Assembly (NCBI GenBank): GCA_003024985.2
Contig: PXIH01S0038636.1
DNA from: Euperipatoides rowelli
Taxonomy: Eukaryota > Onychophora > Udeonychophora > Euonychophora > Peripatopsidae
DNA: 12,964 bases
Direction: 5' to 3' (one strand)
This document shows, piece by piece, positions 1-7,440 of this stretch; position 1 is the first letter of the stretch, and each line of letters starts with the position of its first letter. Made by a program: the position numbers and the translations under genes. The notes under the pieces were generated by a model that did no database searches, was not told the DNA's origin, and saw only the letters and a list, made by a program, of their open reading frames with translations.

Positions 1-136
1 AAAAAAATTCATTAGCATTGATGAAGTTCTGTTTATGGAAATTATTAGCCAGTCTTTTTTACTAAAAAATAAAACAATCTGTATTTATTTATTCCTATAA
101 ATAAATGAACAACAATTTTTTGAAAAATAGTCCAAA

Positions 137-274
137 ATGCTCAGTATTCTGTGGAAGAACCTCAGCAAATGGCCCNGTGCTGAAAGTGTTAAGAAGAAAA
201 TTGCTCAGAAAGATAAGAATGGACAGTTTTATAAAAATATCTTGCATAAAATGCAAATGATTGAAAGGAAATAA
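137..274 (+). CDS. Exon-like C-terminal reading frame, hypothetical (possible last exon or gene fragment)
   Basis: A 45-codon frame starts at ATG 137 and ends at TAA 272-274; codon 14 contains the N at 176. An in-frame TAG at 128-130 lies just upstream, and its AG could be a splice acceptor, making 131-274 a terminal exon, although the pyrimidine tract there is weak. Residues 1-18 (starting MLSILWKNLSKWP) come from DNA that is clearly GC-richer than its surroundings and is absent from the other arm. Residues 19-45 are basic, rich in Lys and Gln, and include FYKNILHKMQMI before the stop. This second part is inside the inverted repeat and aligns with a broken copy at 7026-7126, stop codon included. 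In the aligned part I see one silent change (AGG/AGA) and several replacements, so no clear purifying selection. I do not recognise the protein. It may be a real last exon, a decayed gene fragment or chance. Confidence 0.28.
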   Translation: MLSILWKNLSKWPXAESVKKKIAQKDKNGQFYKNILHKMQMIERK

Positions 275-991
275 CTAGCTGTATAGCATTTGATCTCTTC
301 CCATTCTTTAAATATAATTTTTCTATAAATATAATTTATTTATTGCTGACGTCACATAACTGATATGAAGTTTAAATATTGTTTTTTATCTTGATATAAA
401 CCTATGATTACTCAATCTATCAATTTAAATTAAAATCTGATTTGATTTTTTTTCTTTACCATTTTATAAACATTTTATTATTATTATAATAGTTTTGTTA
501 AAACTCACCAAATTATTCATTTAATAAATAAATTTGCATTTATTTTGTCTCCTTATAATAATAGAAATGTTGCATTTCAGTATAATTATATATTTAAACT
601 GTCATCAAAATTTATTTTTTATATCAAATATTTGCACAATCCTATTATTTATTTTCAGTTTTTATTTTAACTTTCAAAAAAAAAACTCATTAATGTTTAA
701 TTTATTTTATAGAAATAAGCAGAGCTTATATTGCTTTGTATTTTGCACTTGATTTCTTAACTGATAGCATTAATTTACAATATCACTTTTGAAAAGTTAA
801 CAGATTTTAGTTTTATGTTCATTTATTTTTTTTCTCTTATAAATTTTTAATGTTTCAATATTTTTTTTATACTGGAAAAAAAAAATAAACTAGCAATTAG
901 TATTTAGTAAATTATTTCTTTTAAATATACTTTCATGCATTAAAAAAATTGATCACATGATTTTAGGAAATACTTTTAAAGTATACAAGTT
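190..991 (+). repeat. Left arm of a ~0.8 kb diverged inverted duplication
   Basis: The reverse complement of 6309-7128 aligns along this whole stretch. Shared blocks in the same order include AAGAAAATTGCTCAGAAA, TTTATTTATTGCTGAC, AAACTGTCATCAAAATTTAT, ATTTGCACAATCCTATTATT, TTAATGTTTAATTTATTTTA, AAATAAGCAGAGCTTAT and AACTGATAGCATTAATT. Identity looks near 80% with many small indels, mostly in A/T runs. The outer boundary lies at about 190, next to the coding-like tail. The inner boundary lies at about 991, where similarity stops without a poly(A) tail or target duplication that I can see. The copies point toward each other. It could be a segmental inverted duplication, two copies of an unrecognised dispersed element, or the 3' ends (last codons plus untranslated region) of a duplicated gene pair. 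The homology is certain; the mechanism is not. Confidence 0.93.
347..354. promoter_or_regulatory. Perfect CRE palindrome TGACGTCA
   Basis: TGACGTCA is the consensus site for CREB/ATF-type bZIP proteins in animals. In the right arm the aligned site is TGACATCA on the minus strand (6964-6971 on the plus strand), a CpG-to-CpA change typical of methyl-cytosine decay. No promoter or transcript start is visible nearby, so a regulatory role is only possible; an 8-bp word can occur by chance. Confidence 0.2.
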
Positions 992-1880
992 AGAAAAGAG
1001 ATTATCCTCAAGATTTATGAGATGCAGTAAAGATATGTAACATATTTGAATTGGCAGCAATGAAAACATTGTTTTATGGGAATTTTATCTCTATCCATCA
1101 AATGTCTCTCTACTTTATTTTCAAACTGAAGCAGTAACATGGTATTAATGAGATTTCATATTAGATATAAATATTATGCATTCAACTTCTTTACTGCTTT
1201 ATTTATAACCTTGCAGCAGTATACATATGGTCAAATGTAATGGATTTTTATTTTTATTTTTATTTTATTATTGATTTTCAAAGATAATTACTAAAAACAA
1301 AATAAATTTCACTGGAAAAAAAATTAAAATGCATAAAAGAAAGTTATTTATAGATAAAATTAAGACTATTGCTATCCTCAGTCTGAGATTACAAAATGAA
1401 GCTTTCAATTTTTTTGGGGGGTCTGAGATTAATTTGATGACTAAACTGTTTCTACAGCTCGTTTCTTTGTATTGATTTATCGTGTAAATACAGATACGGT
1501 ATGTTCTACTTGCATTAAAGGTATCTTGATTTTTTAAAAAACAAACAAATTGGACCATATTAGCACAAAGGATGAATTTGATTATGATTTTTTTTACAAG
1601 TATTTAAATCATTGGTCTATAGGATTTCCAGCCTTTAGCTGTCAAAGTTAGCAAATATTCTATAGTTAAGTATAGCAAGCTCTATTCGTTTCTAGTCTAT
1701 GACATCACAAAATATATCCCCTGGTGTATACAGTGGATAATGTTGTTTTAAGGCAATTATTTTAAAAATTGAATTGTAAATAACTTTTTTTTTTTTTTTT
1801 TTTGTTGGATATTTTTTTTTTAGTAAAAATTCTTGAAAATCAATAATAATATTTTTTTTAAAAAAAATCTGTTATTTTTT
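992..1880. other. Gene-free AT-rich stretch, inner side of the left arm
   Basis: I see no supported gene here. The minus-strand ORF at 1268-1558 (96 codons) has AT-driven residue content and no recognisable motif, and is probably chance. Small items: GTCTGAGATTA occurs twice 40 bp apart (1381-1391 and 1421-1431) with a G6 run before the second copy. There is a T19 run at 1785-1803, and a T8A8 palindrome at 1852-1867. Confidence 0.7.
1785..1803. repeat. Poly(T) run of 19
   Basis: Nineteen T bases occur in a row, followed shortly by T-rich sequence. It could be the poly(A) tail of a minus-strand retroposon, but no element body or target duplication can be seen on either side. Confidence 0.9.
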
Positions 1881-2028
1881 ACCTTTAAGTTGAGGTAGAG
1901 CCATTATATACTTGTTGGAACTCACCATGTGGAGATTTGTAAAATAAAAAAACATGTAACTTGAAATTAATTCAACCTAAATATTAAGAAAAACTAGTTT
2001 AAAAGGCCATCAAAAATGATGGATACAG
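1881..2028 (+). repeat. Direct repeat, copy A (148 bp)
   Basis: From ACCTTTAAGTTGAG to GATGGATACAG this matches 2456-2601 at about 90% identity. Shared blocks include ACTTGTTGGAACTCACCATG, TGGAGATTTGTAAAA and AACATGTAACTTGAAATTAA. The two copies are 575 bp apart and in the same orientation. The copy ends just after ATG-ATG-GAT-ACA, so the repeat supplies the start of the short ORF at 2016. It also holds a small hairpin, CCATCA/TGATGG, with an AAAA loop. It could be a local tandem duplication or two insertions of a short element. Confidence 0.92.
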
Positions 2029-2207
2029 CTACATCTATGGACAGAAATAGAGTGAAAACATCTTCGGGCATCATAGTCTTGCCGAAGATGGCTGTAAAGC
2101 ATGACAGACATCATGGCCAAAATGACCAAACTGGCCTTTTATTATATTATATTATATTATTATCCTTCATCTCTATATTGTTTTATGATAATAATCCAAA
2201 TTCTTAG
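2016..2207 (+). CDS. Short hypothetical ORF starting in direct repeat A
   Basis: The frame has 63 codons beginning MMDTATSMDRNR, with the first five codons inside the direct repeat. The middle contains the 2059-2090 hairpin, and the C-terminal half is hydrophobic only because it reads through the ATTAT microsatellite. I see no recognised domain. A reading frame running through a microsatellite argues against a real gene. It is listed only because the second repeat copy starts another ORF at the same ATG-ATG. Confidence 0.1.
   Translation: MMDTATSMDRNRVKTSSGIIVLPKMAVKHDRHHGQNDQTGLLLYYIILLSFISILFYDNNPNS
2059..2090. repeat. 9-bp inverted repeat, CATCTTCGG ... CCGAAGATG
   Basis: Perfect 9-bp arms (2059-2067 and 2082-2090) are separated by 14 bases. 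The arms are GC-richer than the surroundings and contain CpG. The hairpin sits right after direct repeat A and has no counterpart after repeat B. It may be a short palindromic end of an unrecognised element. Confidence 0.75.
2141..2163. repeat. ATTAT pentanucleotide microsatellite
   Basis: About four and a half perfect ATTAT units lie within an AT-rich tract. Confidence 0.85.
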
Positions 2208-2455
2208 TTATGAAATTAAGTTTTTGGAAAACTAAAGAAATTTTATTCTGATAGAAGCACATTTTATTTACTTGATAAAATAACTATATCTGAGCCAATA
2301 TTAAAAATTTAATAAAAATATTAATATAGACTCTATTCATTTACAAGAATAATGATAAATAAATAAAAAAATATGGTGATAGCTGAGGCATCAAATTTGT
2401 AGATTTGCCAACAGCCAATATCAAGAAGACAGTAGAAGGTAGTTTTATAATTTTG

Positions 2456-2601
2456 ACCTTTAAGTTGAGATAGTCATTATATTATACTTGTTGGAACTCA
2501 CCATGTGGAGATTTGTAAAAAAAAAAACATGTAACTTGAAATTAATTCTACCCATATATTAAAAAACTAGTTTAAAAGGCCGTCAAAAATGATGGATACA
2601 G
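2456..2601 (+). repeat. Direct repeat, copy B (146 bp)
   Basis: This is the partner of 1881-2028, with small differences: a longer ATTATATT stretch near 2480, a pure A run near 2519-2527, and CCGTCA in place of CCATCA before the ATG pair. Similarity ends within a few bases of the same point as in copy A, after GGATACAG. Confidence 0.92.
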
Positions 2602-2762
2602 ACAACGTTTCAACAGACAATGAAGGAGCTCCCTGGAGAATTACCTTCAGTGACAGATGGATGGATAGACACCTAGATATTTTTGAGAAAGAAAGTAGGC
2701 TGCTTTTACAGTGGAGAATTATCACCCAGATAAATTTATTAGACAAAGTGATTAGTAATTAG
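2589..2762 (+). CDS. Short hypothetical ORF starting in direct repeat B
   Basis: The frame has 57 codons from the same ATG-ATG as the 2016 ORF (MMDTDNVSTDNEGAPW) and ends at TAG 2760-2762. After the first four residues it is unrelated to the 2016 ORF. The sequence is less AT-driven than other short frames here: it has two Trp in a charged middle part and a Lys/Glu/Leu-rich, possibly helical part around residues 30-54. I do not recognise a family. It could be the 5' piece of a decayed transposon ORF, but its length is within chance expectation. Confidence 0.15.
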   Translation: MMDTDNVSTDNEGAPWRITFSDRWMDRHLDIFEKESRLLLQWRIITQINLLDKVISN

Positions 2763-2839
2763 TTTTATTAATGTTCATTGATTTAATTCTTGATTTTTTT
2801 TGTAAACTGTATAACAGCACACACATTAAATTTTCCCAT

Positions 2840-2890
2840 TAGGCTAAGATAGGATGAAAATTTCATGAGTCCAGGTTCGATTCCAGTTTG
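2840..2890 (+). mobile_element. tRNA-derived (SINE-like) Pol III promoter remnant
   Basis: GGTTCGATTCC at 2874-2884 matches the Pol III B-box consensus GGTTCGANTCC at every position. An A-box-like TAGGCTAAGATAGG lies at 2840-2853, about 33 bp upstream; a normal tRNA would have about 44. Between them is a small ATGAAA/TTTCAT hairpin. The T-stem pairs only in part (three of five pairs) and no acceptor stem is found, so this is not a working tRNA gene. A decayed tRNA-derived SINE head is the simplest reading. The 3' end and tail of the element are not defined. Confidence 0.4.
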
Positions 2891-3310
2891 TTAACAAAAG
2901 GGACAGACCTTCATTAATCTTCTTTACACATTACACAAGTAAAAGACTTATGCAATGGATAACTTGGACAAGCCAAACTAAAATTTCACTTTTTTTCCAT
3001 GATAGATGGAGAGATAAAATCAAAGTATTCTTAAAGATCAAGTTATAAGACTATTGTCCTCAATGCAAGACCAGTTCGGATCATCATTTTGACAATTTTG
3101 GAAAATCTTATTTGCATAAACCTTGAGATTTTAAGTTTGATCATTTGTTAATTCGAGTCATGAGACAATAATTGATGAAGCCGAACCAATTATTAATTTA
3201 TAGAATAAATCGGAGTGGAAAAACGAGTCTGTATTAAATTCGGAACAGTTAAATGACCAATCATAAAGTAAAAAAAAATTAAAGTTCTATAAAAAGGAAC
3301 AACCAAACTT
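2891..3310. other. Gene-free stretch after the B-box
   Basis: I see nothing clear here. It may include the body of the SINE-like element. AATTCGAGTCA at 3150-3160 is a weak second B-box-like word (8 of 11) without an A-box. Confidence 0.5.
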
Positions 3311-3465
3311 TCAGGAACATGATGGGTGGTTCTATTTATGCAAACTCCTGCTTTGATGATGAGGATAGTAAGGCATGGAGACAGTAGGCTAAATGGAAAG
3401 TCCTTACTTTGTTTGGAATACTTACATTAACAATGGGGATCCATGGGTTGAACAAAGCAATTTAA
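3311..3465 (+). pseudogene. GC-richer exon-like patch with one internal stop
   Basis: The patch follows an acceptor-like CCAAACTTTCAG (ending at 3314). The frame starts with ATG-ATG at 3319 (MMGGSIYANSCFDDED), is interrupted by TAG at 3385-3387, and continues open to TAA at 3463-3465. The second half (WKVLTLFGILTLTMGIHGL) could form a membrane helix. A donor-like A/GTAAGG lies near 3366-3371, so an exon ending before the stop is possible. Base composition is closer to coding than in the flanks. I do not recognise the product. It could be a decayed exon, transposon remnant, or chance. Confidence 0.2.
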
Positions 3466-4480
3466 CTTGTCGATGCTAAATTTAGAATATTTATTTTAAA
3501 ATAAAGCTAAATCCACTATAAATTTTCTAAATAATGTATATAAGGACTATATATGACATCAAATAATTCAGAAAGTAGGCTATATTAAACACTACATATA
3601 ATAATATGAATATCCAAGAGAGTAGGAGACTATGTATGCCAATTAGTAAAGATATCTTTTAAAATGGTCAAAATTTAAAATAACAGCTGAAAACACAGTA
3701 TGTCTGGGTTAAAATAATTTATTTCAATGTGACCTTTAATTTCTCTCACAAAGTCCATATGATTTTATGTACGGTACTCAGATTCTAATGGGTTGTCACC
3801 ATTTAACCAACAAACATTGTATGGAATACCCATACAATATCTAGAAATTATTGAAAAATTTTAAATAATGTCAAAATGGCATTAAAAGAAATAAAGTAAA
3901 ACTATAATGATTTTGAATAATTAAATTTTGAGAAGGTTATTATTACGGAAGTTATTCAGTGAAGGTTTGAAGAAAAATACTAGATCGAAAACAGCATTAA
4001 CTACCAACAAGAAATTTAGAGAGAAAAAAATGGTACAATTAGTTAATAATTTTAATTTTCCATATGCAGCTGATAAATTATTAAAATTTAAAAATTACAA
4101 GAAAAATTCTACAATTCAATGTTTCTCTTCTGAAACCGCCATTAAACACCTTTAATGGCACAACATACAAATACCAGCTATTAAAAACCAAACATAGGAG
4201 TAAGCTTTGAGATTAACAAGTAAGTGTGAAAGATATATCAGATAATTTTACAACCTGTTAAATTCTGCATTGAGTACAGTCTTTATTATGTCAAGATAAT
4301 TTTAATAATAATAAAAAAGAATATTAAAACAGTGCAATATAGAATGAAGTATTTTTCAATAATTATATTCTTGTGAAAAAATTTATCATTTTTTCACATT
4401 ACTTTCAACTTAATTATAAAATTAAAATAAAAAAAATTCCTGTTATCTAATCCAAAGATCTAAAGGTGGGTCAGCATCTC
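3466..4480. other. AT-rich stretch without a supported gene
   Basis: The longest plus frame, 3928-4155 (75 codons), is Lys/Asn-rich with no motif and is of a length expected by chance here. AAAACACAGTATGT at 3690-3703 recurs at 12502-12515. From here to about 5320 the plus strand is notably richer in A than in T. Confidence 0.6.
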
Positions 4481-4622
4481 CTAATTTTCCTTTTTTTCAG
4501 GTATGAACAAGTTACTTAAAAAATATGTTTGTAAACCAGCTCCAAGGTCTAACAAGAGGAAAGGGGTCTACAAAATTAATTCAAAAAAGTTTAGAAAAAT
4601 TCCTCTAACAAGGGCACACTAA
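4481..4622 (+). other. Good splice-acceptor-like tract followed by a 39-codon frame
   Basis: CTAATTTTCCTTTTTTTCAG ending at 4500 is the best pyrimidine-tract-plus-CAG acceptor I can see in the window. Just after it, ATG 4503 opens 39 codons of a very basic peptide (MNKLLKKYVCKPAPRSNKRK at the start) to TAA at 4620-4622. The other two frames close within six codons of the CAG. The Lys/Arg richness may only reflect the purine-rich strand. I do not recognise it. Confidence 0.15.
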
Positions 4623-5198
4623 GAAGTTAAAATAAGCTTTGAGGAACTACAGAATATAGACTGAATTGTGGGGCTTGGAAATTCAATAGTGTGTGATGAA
4701 TGGGCAAAATGAGTGAAATAAATTCTAGCTGTGGGAAAATTATGATTTGGATGGCTACTTCTACCACATACGAAAAACCAAAATGAAGGAAATACAACCG
4801 AGCATTAATTGCTGTTCAAAATCATTTATCAATGAACCACATTTAAAGTCACTAAAGGTTGACAAAGTTAAGATACCCACCAAAATACTGAGCAAGATTA
4901 CAAATTATATATTAAAATTTAATAAATCCTCCAGAAATGGAAAAGGCATCAAAATGCATTGCACACATTAACAAAAATTGAAGAGAAAAGCCCACTATGA
5001 TTACATTTATGAATCTGCAGAATTTTATCAATTAGATCACTTTGGAGTGAAGTGAAGGATAAAAGTATTCCCAGGATTGAAATGCTTGGTAACCCGGAGT
5101 GAAACACTGGAGCAAAATTAAACCATCAATAAAAATAATACAACACATAAAAAAATGTTGAAGACCTACAACTATCCTTAAAATTAAACATGCAAAGC
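4623..5198 (+). other. Purine-rich stretch before the A18 run, possible retroposed remnant
   Basis: The stretch has an open frame at 4747-4971 (74 codons, Lys-rich, starting MDGYFYHIRKTKMKE) that I cannot assign. An AATAAA at 5128-5133 precedes the A18 run by about 65 bp. A-rich sense strand, AATAAA and poly(A) together would fit the 3' part of a retroposed transcript. However, the signal-to-tail distance is long and no target-site duplication was found. Confidence 0.15.
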
Positions 5199-5216
5199 AA
5201 AAAAAAAAAAAAAAAA
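5199..5216. repeat. Poly(A) run of 18
   Basis: Eighteen A bases are followed by TAACCCTTGAC and further A-rich runs. The minus-strand ORFs that overlap here (5032-5229 and 5126-5326) are Phe-rich only because they read this tract and are not genes. Confidence 0.9.
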
Positions 5217-5329
5217 TAACCCTTGACAAAACTTAAAAAATTAAAAAAAAAACATCTTGACCAGAAGTTCATATCTAAATAAGAAAAATGATGGTATTTG
5301 CATTTCCATAACTTTACAATCACCAAAAT

Positions 5330-6308
5330 TAATTAGTATAGAAATAGACGGTAATAGTGCTGGATACTAGCATGGGTGAGAGTGTTTGGTAAAAGGCCAA
5401 CTAAGGCAAGTAAAAAAAAACTGACTATCCTAGCCATAGACTTGCCTTTAACACAGCAAATTTTAAAACATTATCCACTCTTCTCTACAGTTTGGGAACT
5501 AACTCATTACCACAGGTAAATTAGACTTAATTAAAATATCAAGTAGTTTTCAAGTAAATTACTAGAAAGGCCAACCTTGCTACATTTTAGTGAACAGCTA
5601 TCTTGTAACAACTTAATTAAAATATATACATGGCATAAAAAATGTTTATTAACAAACCCTGTTGAAGTCACAAAAATTAGTTTTTGTAAGTTTGTGTGCA
5701 TGTCAGCAGATTTCAAGAACATTTATAAGGCCATTGTTTCATTTTTCAATTAAAAATTTTGATAAATATTAAGTTTTTGACTATCTTGCCACTCTTAATA
5801 CAGATTTGAGTATATAATTTTAATACTAATCCTGTTGCGGAAGCCAAATTTCCCCTTTGTCATATTTTAATATAAAAAGAGTTTAGGCTAGCCATTAGCC
5901 TATCAAATAGCTAAACTCCTATGTGCACCTATAGATGATAAGAGACACAACCCGACCAATTTAAATTGCTCCCTTATCAACATCTTAATACGGGTTAAAA
6001 TTGAAGTAAATTTTTCTCTAAATCACTCCAAGATCTCCAAATTTGTTAGCATGAAGATCCACAAAGAGTGTGGCTAAATCAGAAATGCATAGAACATGTA
6101 CCAAATGGCTATTATTGAACCTGGATATTTTTCTGCTAACCCCTGTACTATCTTGAAATAAACTAACATCCTATTTAAGGTATAAGAATAAATTCCAACA
6201 TAAAAAAATTAAACTTACCCCATACACATCAGGAACAAACATAAATAATAATTGAATATTACAGTAAAGTTATAGGAATATATTTTGAATACAATGGTAA
6301 AGTTATAA
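5330..6308. other. Gene-free stretch up to the right arm
   Basis: No supported gene. The minus frame at 5531-5722 (63 codons) has no motif. The only structured item is the nested hairpin at 5879-5918. Confidence 0.65.
5879..5918. repeat. Nested inverted repeat, GAGTTTAGGCTA ... TAGCTAAACTC
   Basis: The outer arms GAGTTTAGGCTA (5879-5890) and TAGCTAAACTC (5908-5918) pair with one bulged G. Inside, TAGGCTA (5884-5890), loop GCCAT, and TAGCCTA (5896-5902) form a perfect alternative 7-bp stem. The left arm can thus pair with either of two right partners. This might be a fold-back remnant; there is no evidence of transcription. Confidence 0.7.
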
Positions 6309-7128
6309 GTTTCAGACTTTCAAAGTATTTTCTAAGATCATGTGACCAATTTTTTAATGCATAAAAGTATTTTTAAGAAATATTCTTTTATTTTTATTTC
6401 CGGCATAAAAATATTGAAACATAAATAAGAGAAAAAAATAAAATGGATGAAGACTTTATTTTTTTCATAAGTGATATTCTAATTAATGCTATCAGTTATG
6501 GAATCAAATGCAATAGAAAGCAATAAGCTCTGCTTATTTCAATAAAATAAATTAAACATTAATGTGTTTTCTTTGAAAGCTAAAATAAAAACTGAAAATA
6601 AATAATAGGATTGTGCAAATATTTGTAGACATAAAATATAAATTTTGATGACAGTTTAAATATAGAAATATTTAAATCCAGCATTTCTGTCATTATAAAG
6701 AGAAAGTAAATGCAAAGTTATTTATTTTTAAGAGAATGAAATTTTATTAAATTAAAAACTTGATGAGTTTTAACCAAACTATTATTATAATAAAAAAATG
6801 TTTTTAAAATGATAAAAATAAAAGAATAACATACATTATGTTCAAATGGAAAAAAATAATCAATTTTGATTTCAATTTAAGTTGATGAATTGAGCAAGCA
6901 TAGCTCTACAAATAATAAAAAATCTGATAAAAAAAGTTGATATTAAACTCGACATCAGTTATGTGATGTCAGCAATAAATAAATTATATTTACAGAATAT
7001 GAAGTGATCAAAGACAATACAGCAGCTATTTTCTTAAAATCATTTGCATTTTATGCCAGATATTTTTATAAAACTGTCGGTACACTAAAAATGTCCTTTC
7101 TTATTTTTCTGAGCAATTTTCTTCCTAA
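6309..7128 (-). repeat. Right arm of the inverted duplication
   Basis: Read on the minus strand, this is the partner of 190-991. Compared with the left arm it carries a 17-bp insertion at 7076-7092, a longer T-rich stretch around 6840-6940, and many substitutions. The arm ends 66 bp before the target-site duplication of the hAT-like element that starts at 7201. The transposon therefore inserted beside the arm, not within it. Just outside the arm the minus strand reads a pyrimidine-leaning stretch followed by TCGTTTAG, which resembles a 3' splice acceptor at the exact point where homology with the left arm ends. That boundary could be an exon border or simply the duplication breakpoint. Confidence 0.93.
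7026..7126 (-). pseudogene. Broken copy of the coding-like tail in the right arm
   Basis: On the minus strand the frame begins with residues KKIAQKNKKGH, matching KKIAQKDKNGQ of the left arm. It then runs into a 17-bp insertion (7076-7092) that brings an in-frame TAG and shifts the frame. Beyond the insertion the original frame resumes as FYKNIWHKMQMILRK and ends at TAG (7026-7028), the aligned position of the left copy's TAA. The insertion leaves a short GAC repeated at its edges. This copy cannot make the full tail. Its matching stop suggests that the ancestral unit had a coding C-terminus here. Identity of the ancestral protein is unknown. Confidence 0.3.
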
Positions 7129-7193
7129 ACGAAGATTTATTGCAATACAAATATAAGATGAGAAACACAACATCTCGATCATTTATCAACTTC

Positions 7194-7200
7194 ACCATTA
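7194..7200. repeat. Left target-site duplication ACCATTA
   Basis: ACCATTA sits immediately before the left end of the hAT-like element and is repeated exactly after the right end at 9158-9164. hAT transposons make 8-bp duplications; the eighth base may be lost or changed (ACCATTAG versus ACCATTAA). Confidence 0.65.
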
Positions 7201-7226
7201 GCGGTGATGAGTAAGTTATTAAGAAA

Positions 7227-7411
7227 AAGTAATTGAGTAAAAGTAGTTGCTTGTTTAAAAAAGTAATTGAGTAAAAGTAAAGTTACTCACTATAAAAAAG
7301 TAATTGAGTAAAATTAAAGTAACTCACTATAAAAAAAAGTAATTGAGTAAAAGTAAAGTTACTCACTATAAAAAAGTAATTGAGTAAAATTAAAGTTACT
7401 TTACAAAGTAA
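7227..7411. repeat. Five-unit tandem array of the hAT left subterminal repeat
   Basis: AAGTAATTGAGTAAAA begins at 7227, 7261, 7298, 7337 and 7374, giving periods of 34, 37, 39 and 37 bp. Units 2-5 share the core AAGTTACTCACTATAAAAA; units 2 and 4 read AAAAGTAAAG while 3 and 5 read AAAATTAAAG, so amplification may have gone by pairs. Each unit contains AGTAA words on both strands. The array is followed by a degenerate GTTAC-rich region to about 7440 with an N at 7412. Confidence 0.92.
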
Positions 7412-7440
7412 NTTAAAAGTTACAAGTTACTTTGCAATTA

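Larger units (their letters stand above)
2029..2455. other. Spacer between the two direct repeats
   Basis: These 427 bp hold the hairpin and the ATTAT microsatellite, then AT-rich sequence with no supported gene. There is no primer-binding site next to copy A and no convincing polypurine tract before copy B, so the arrangement does not look like a miniature LTR element. Confidence 0.6.

Noticed and set aside
534-752. 72-codon plus-strand frame inside the left arm
   Set aside because: The aligned right arm has indels that close the frame, and the residues are Phe/Ile/Leu/Tyr from T-rich DNA.
1268-1558. Longest frame in the window (minus strand, 96 codons)
   Set aside because: Hydrophobic residues follow from A/T runs, there is no domain or splice context, and one such frame is expected by chance at this composition.
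1881-2601. Direct repeats as LTRs of a miniature LTR element
   Set aside because: The repeats do not start TG and end CA, no primer-binding site or polypurine tract is visible, and no target duplication flanks the pair.
2840-2890. Functional tRNA gene
   Set aside because: The B-box is perfect but there is no acceptor stem, the T-stem pairs poorly and the A-to-B distance is too short.
5032-5326. Two overlapping minus-strand frames rich in Phe
   Set aside because: They read across the A18 run in reverse (poly-Phe) and have no motif.
7227-7411. CRISPR-like array
   Set aside because: Units are contiguous tandem repeats with no unique spacers, in a eukaryotic transposon end.
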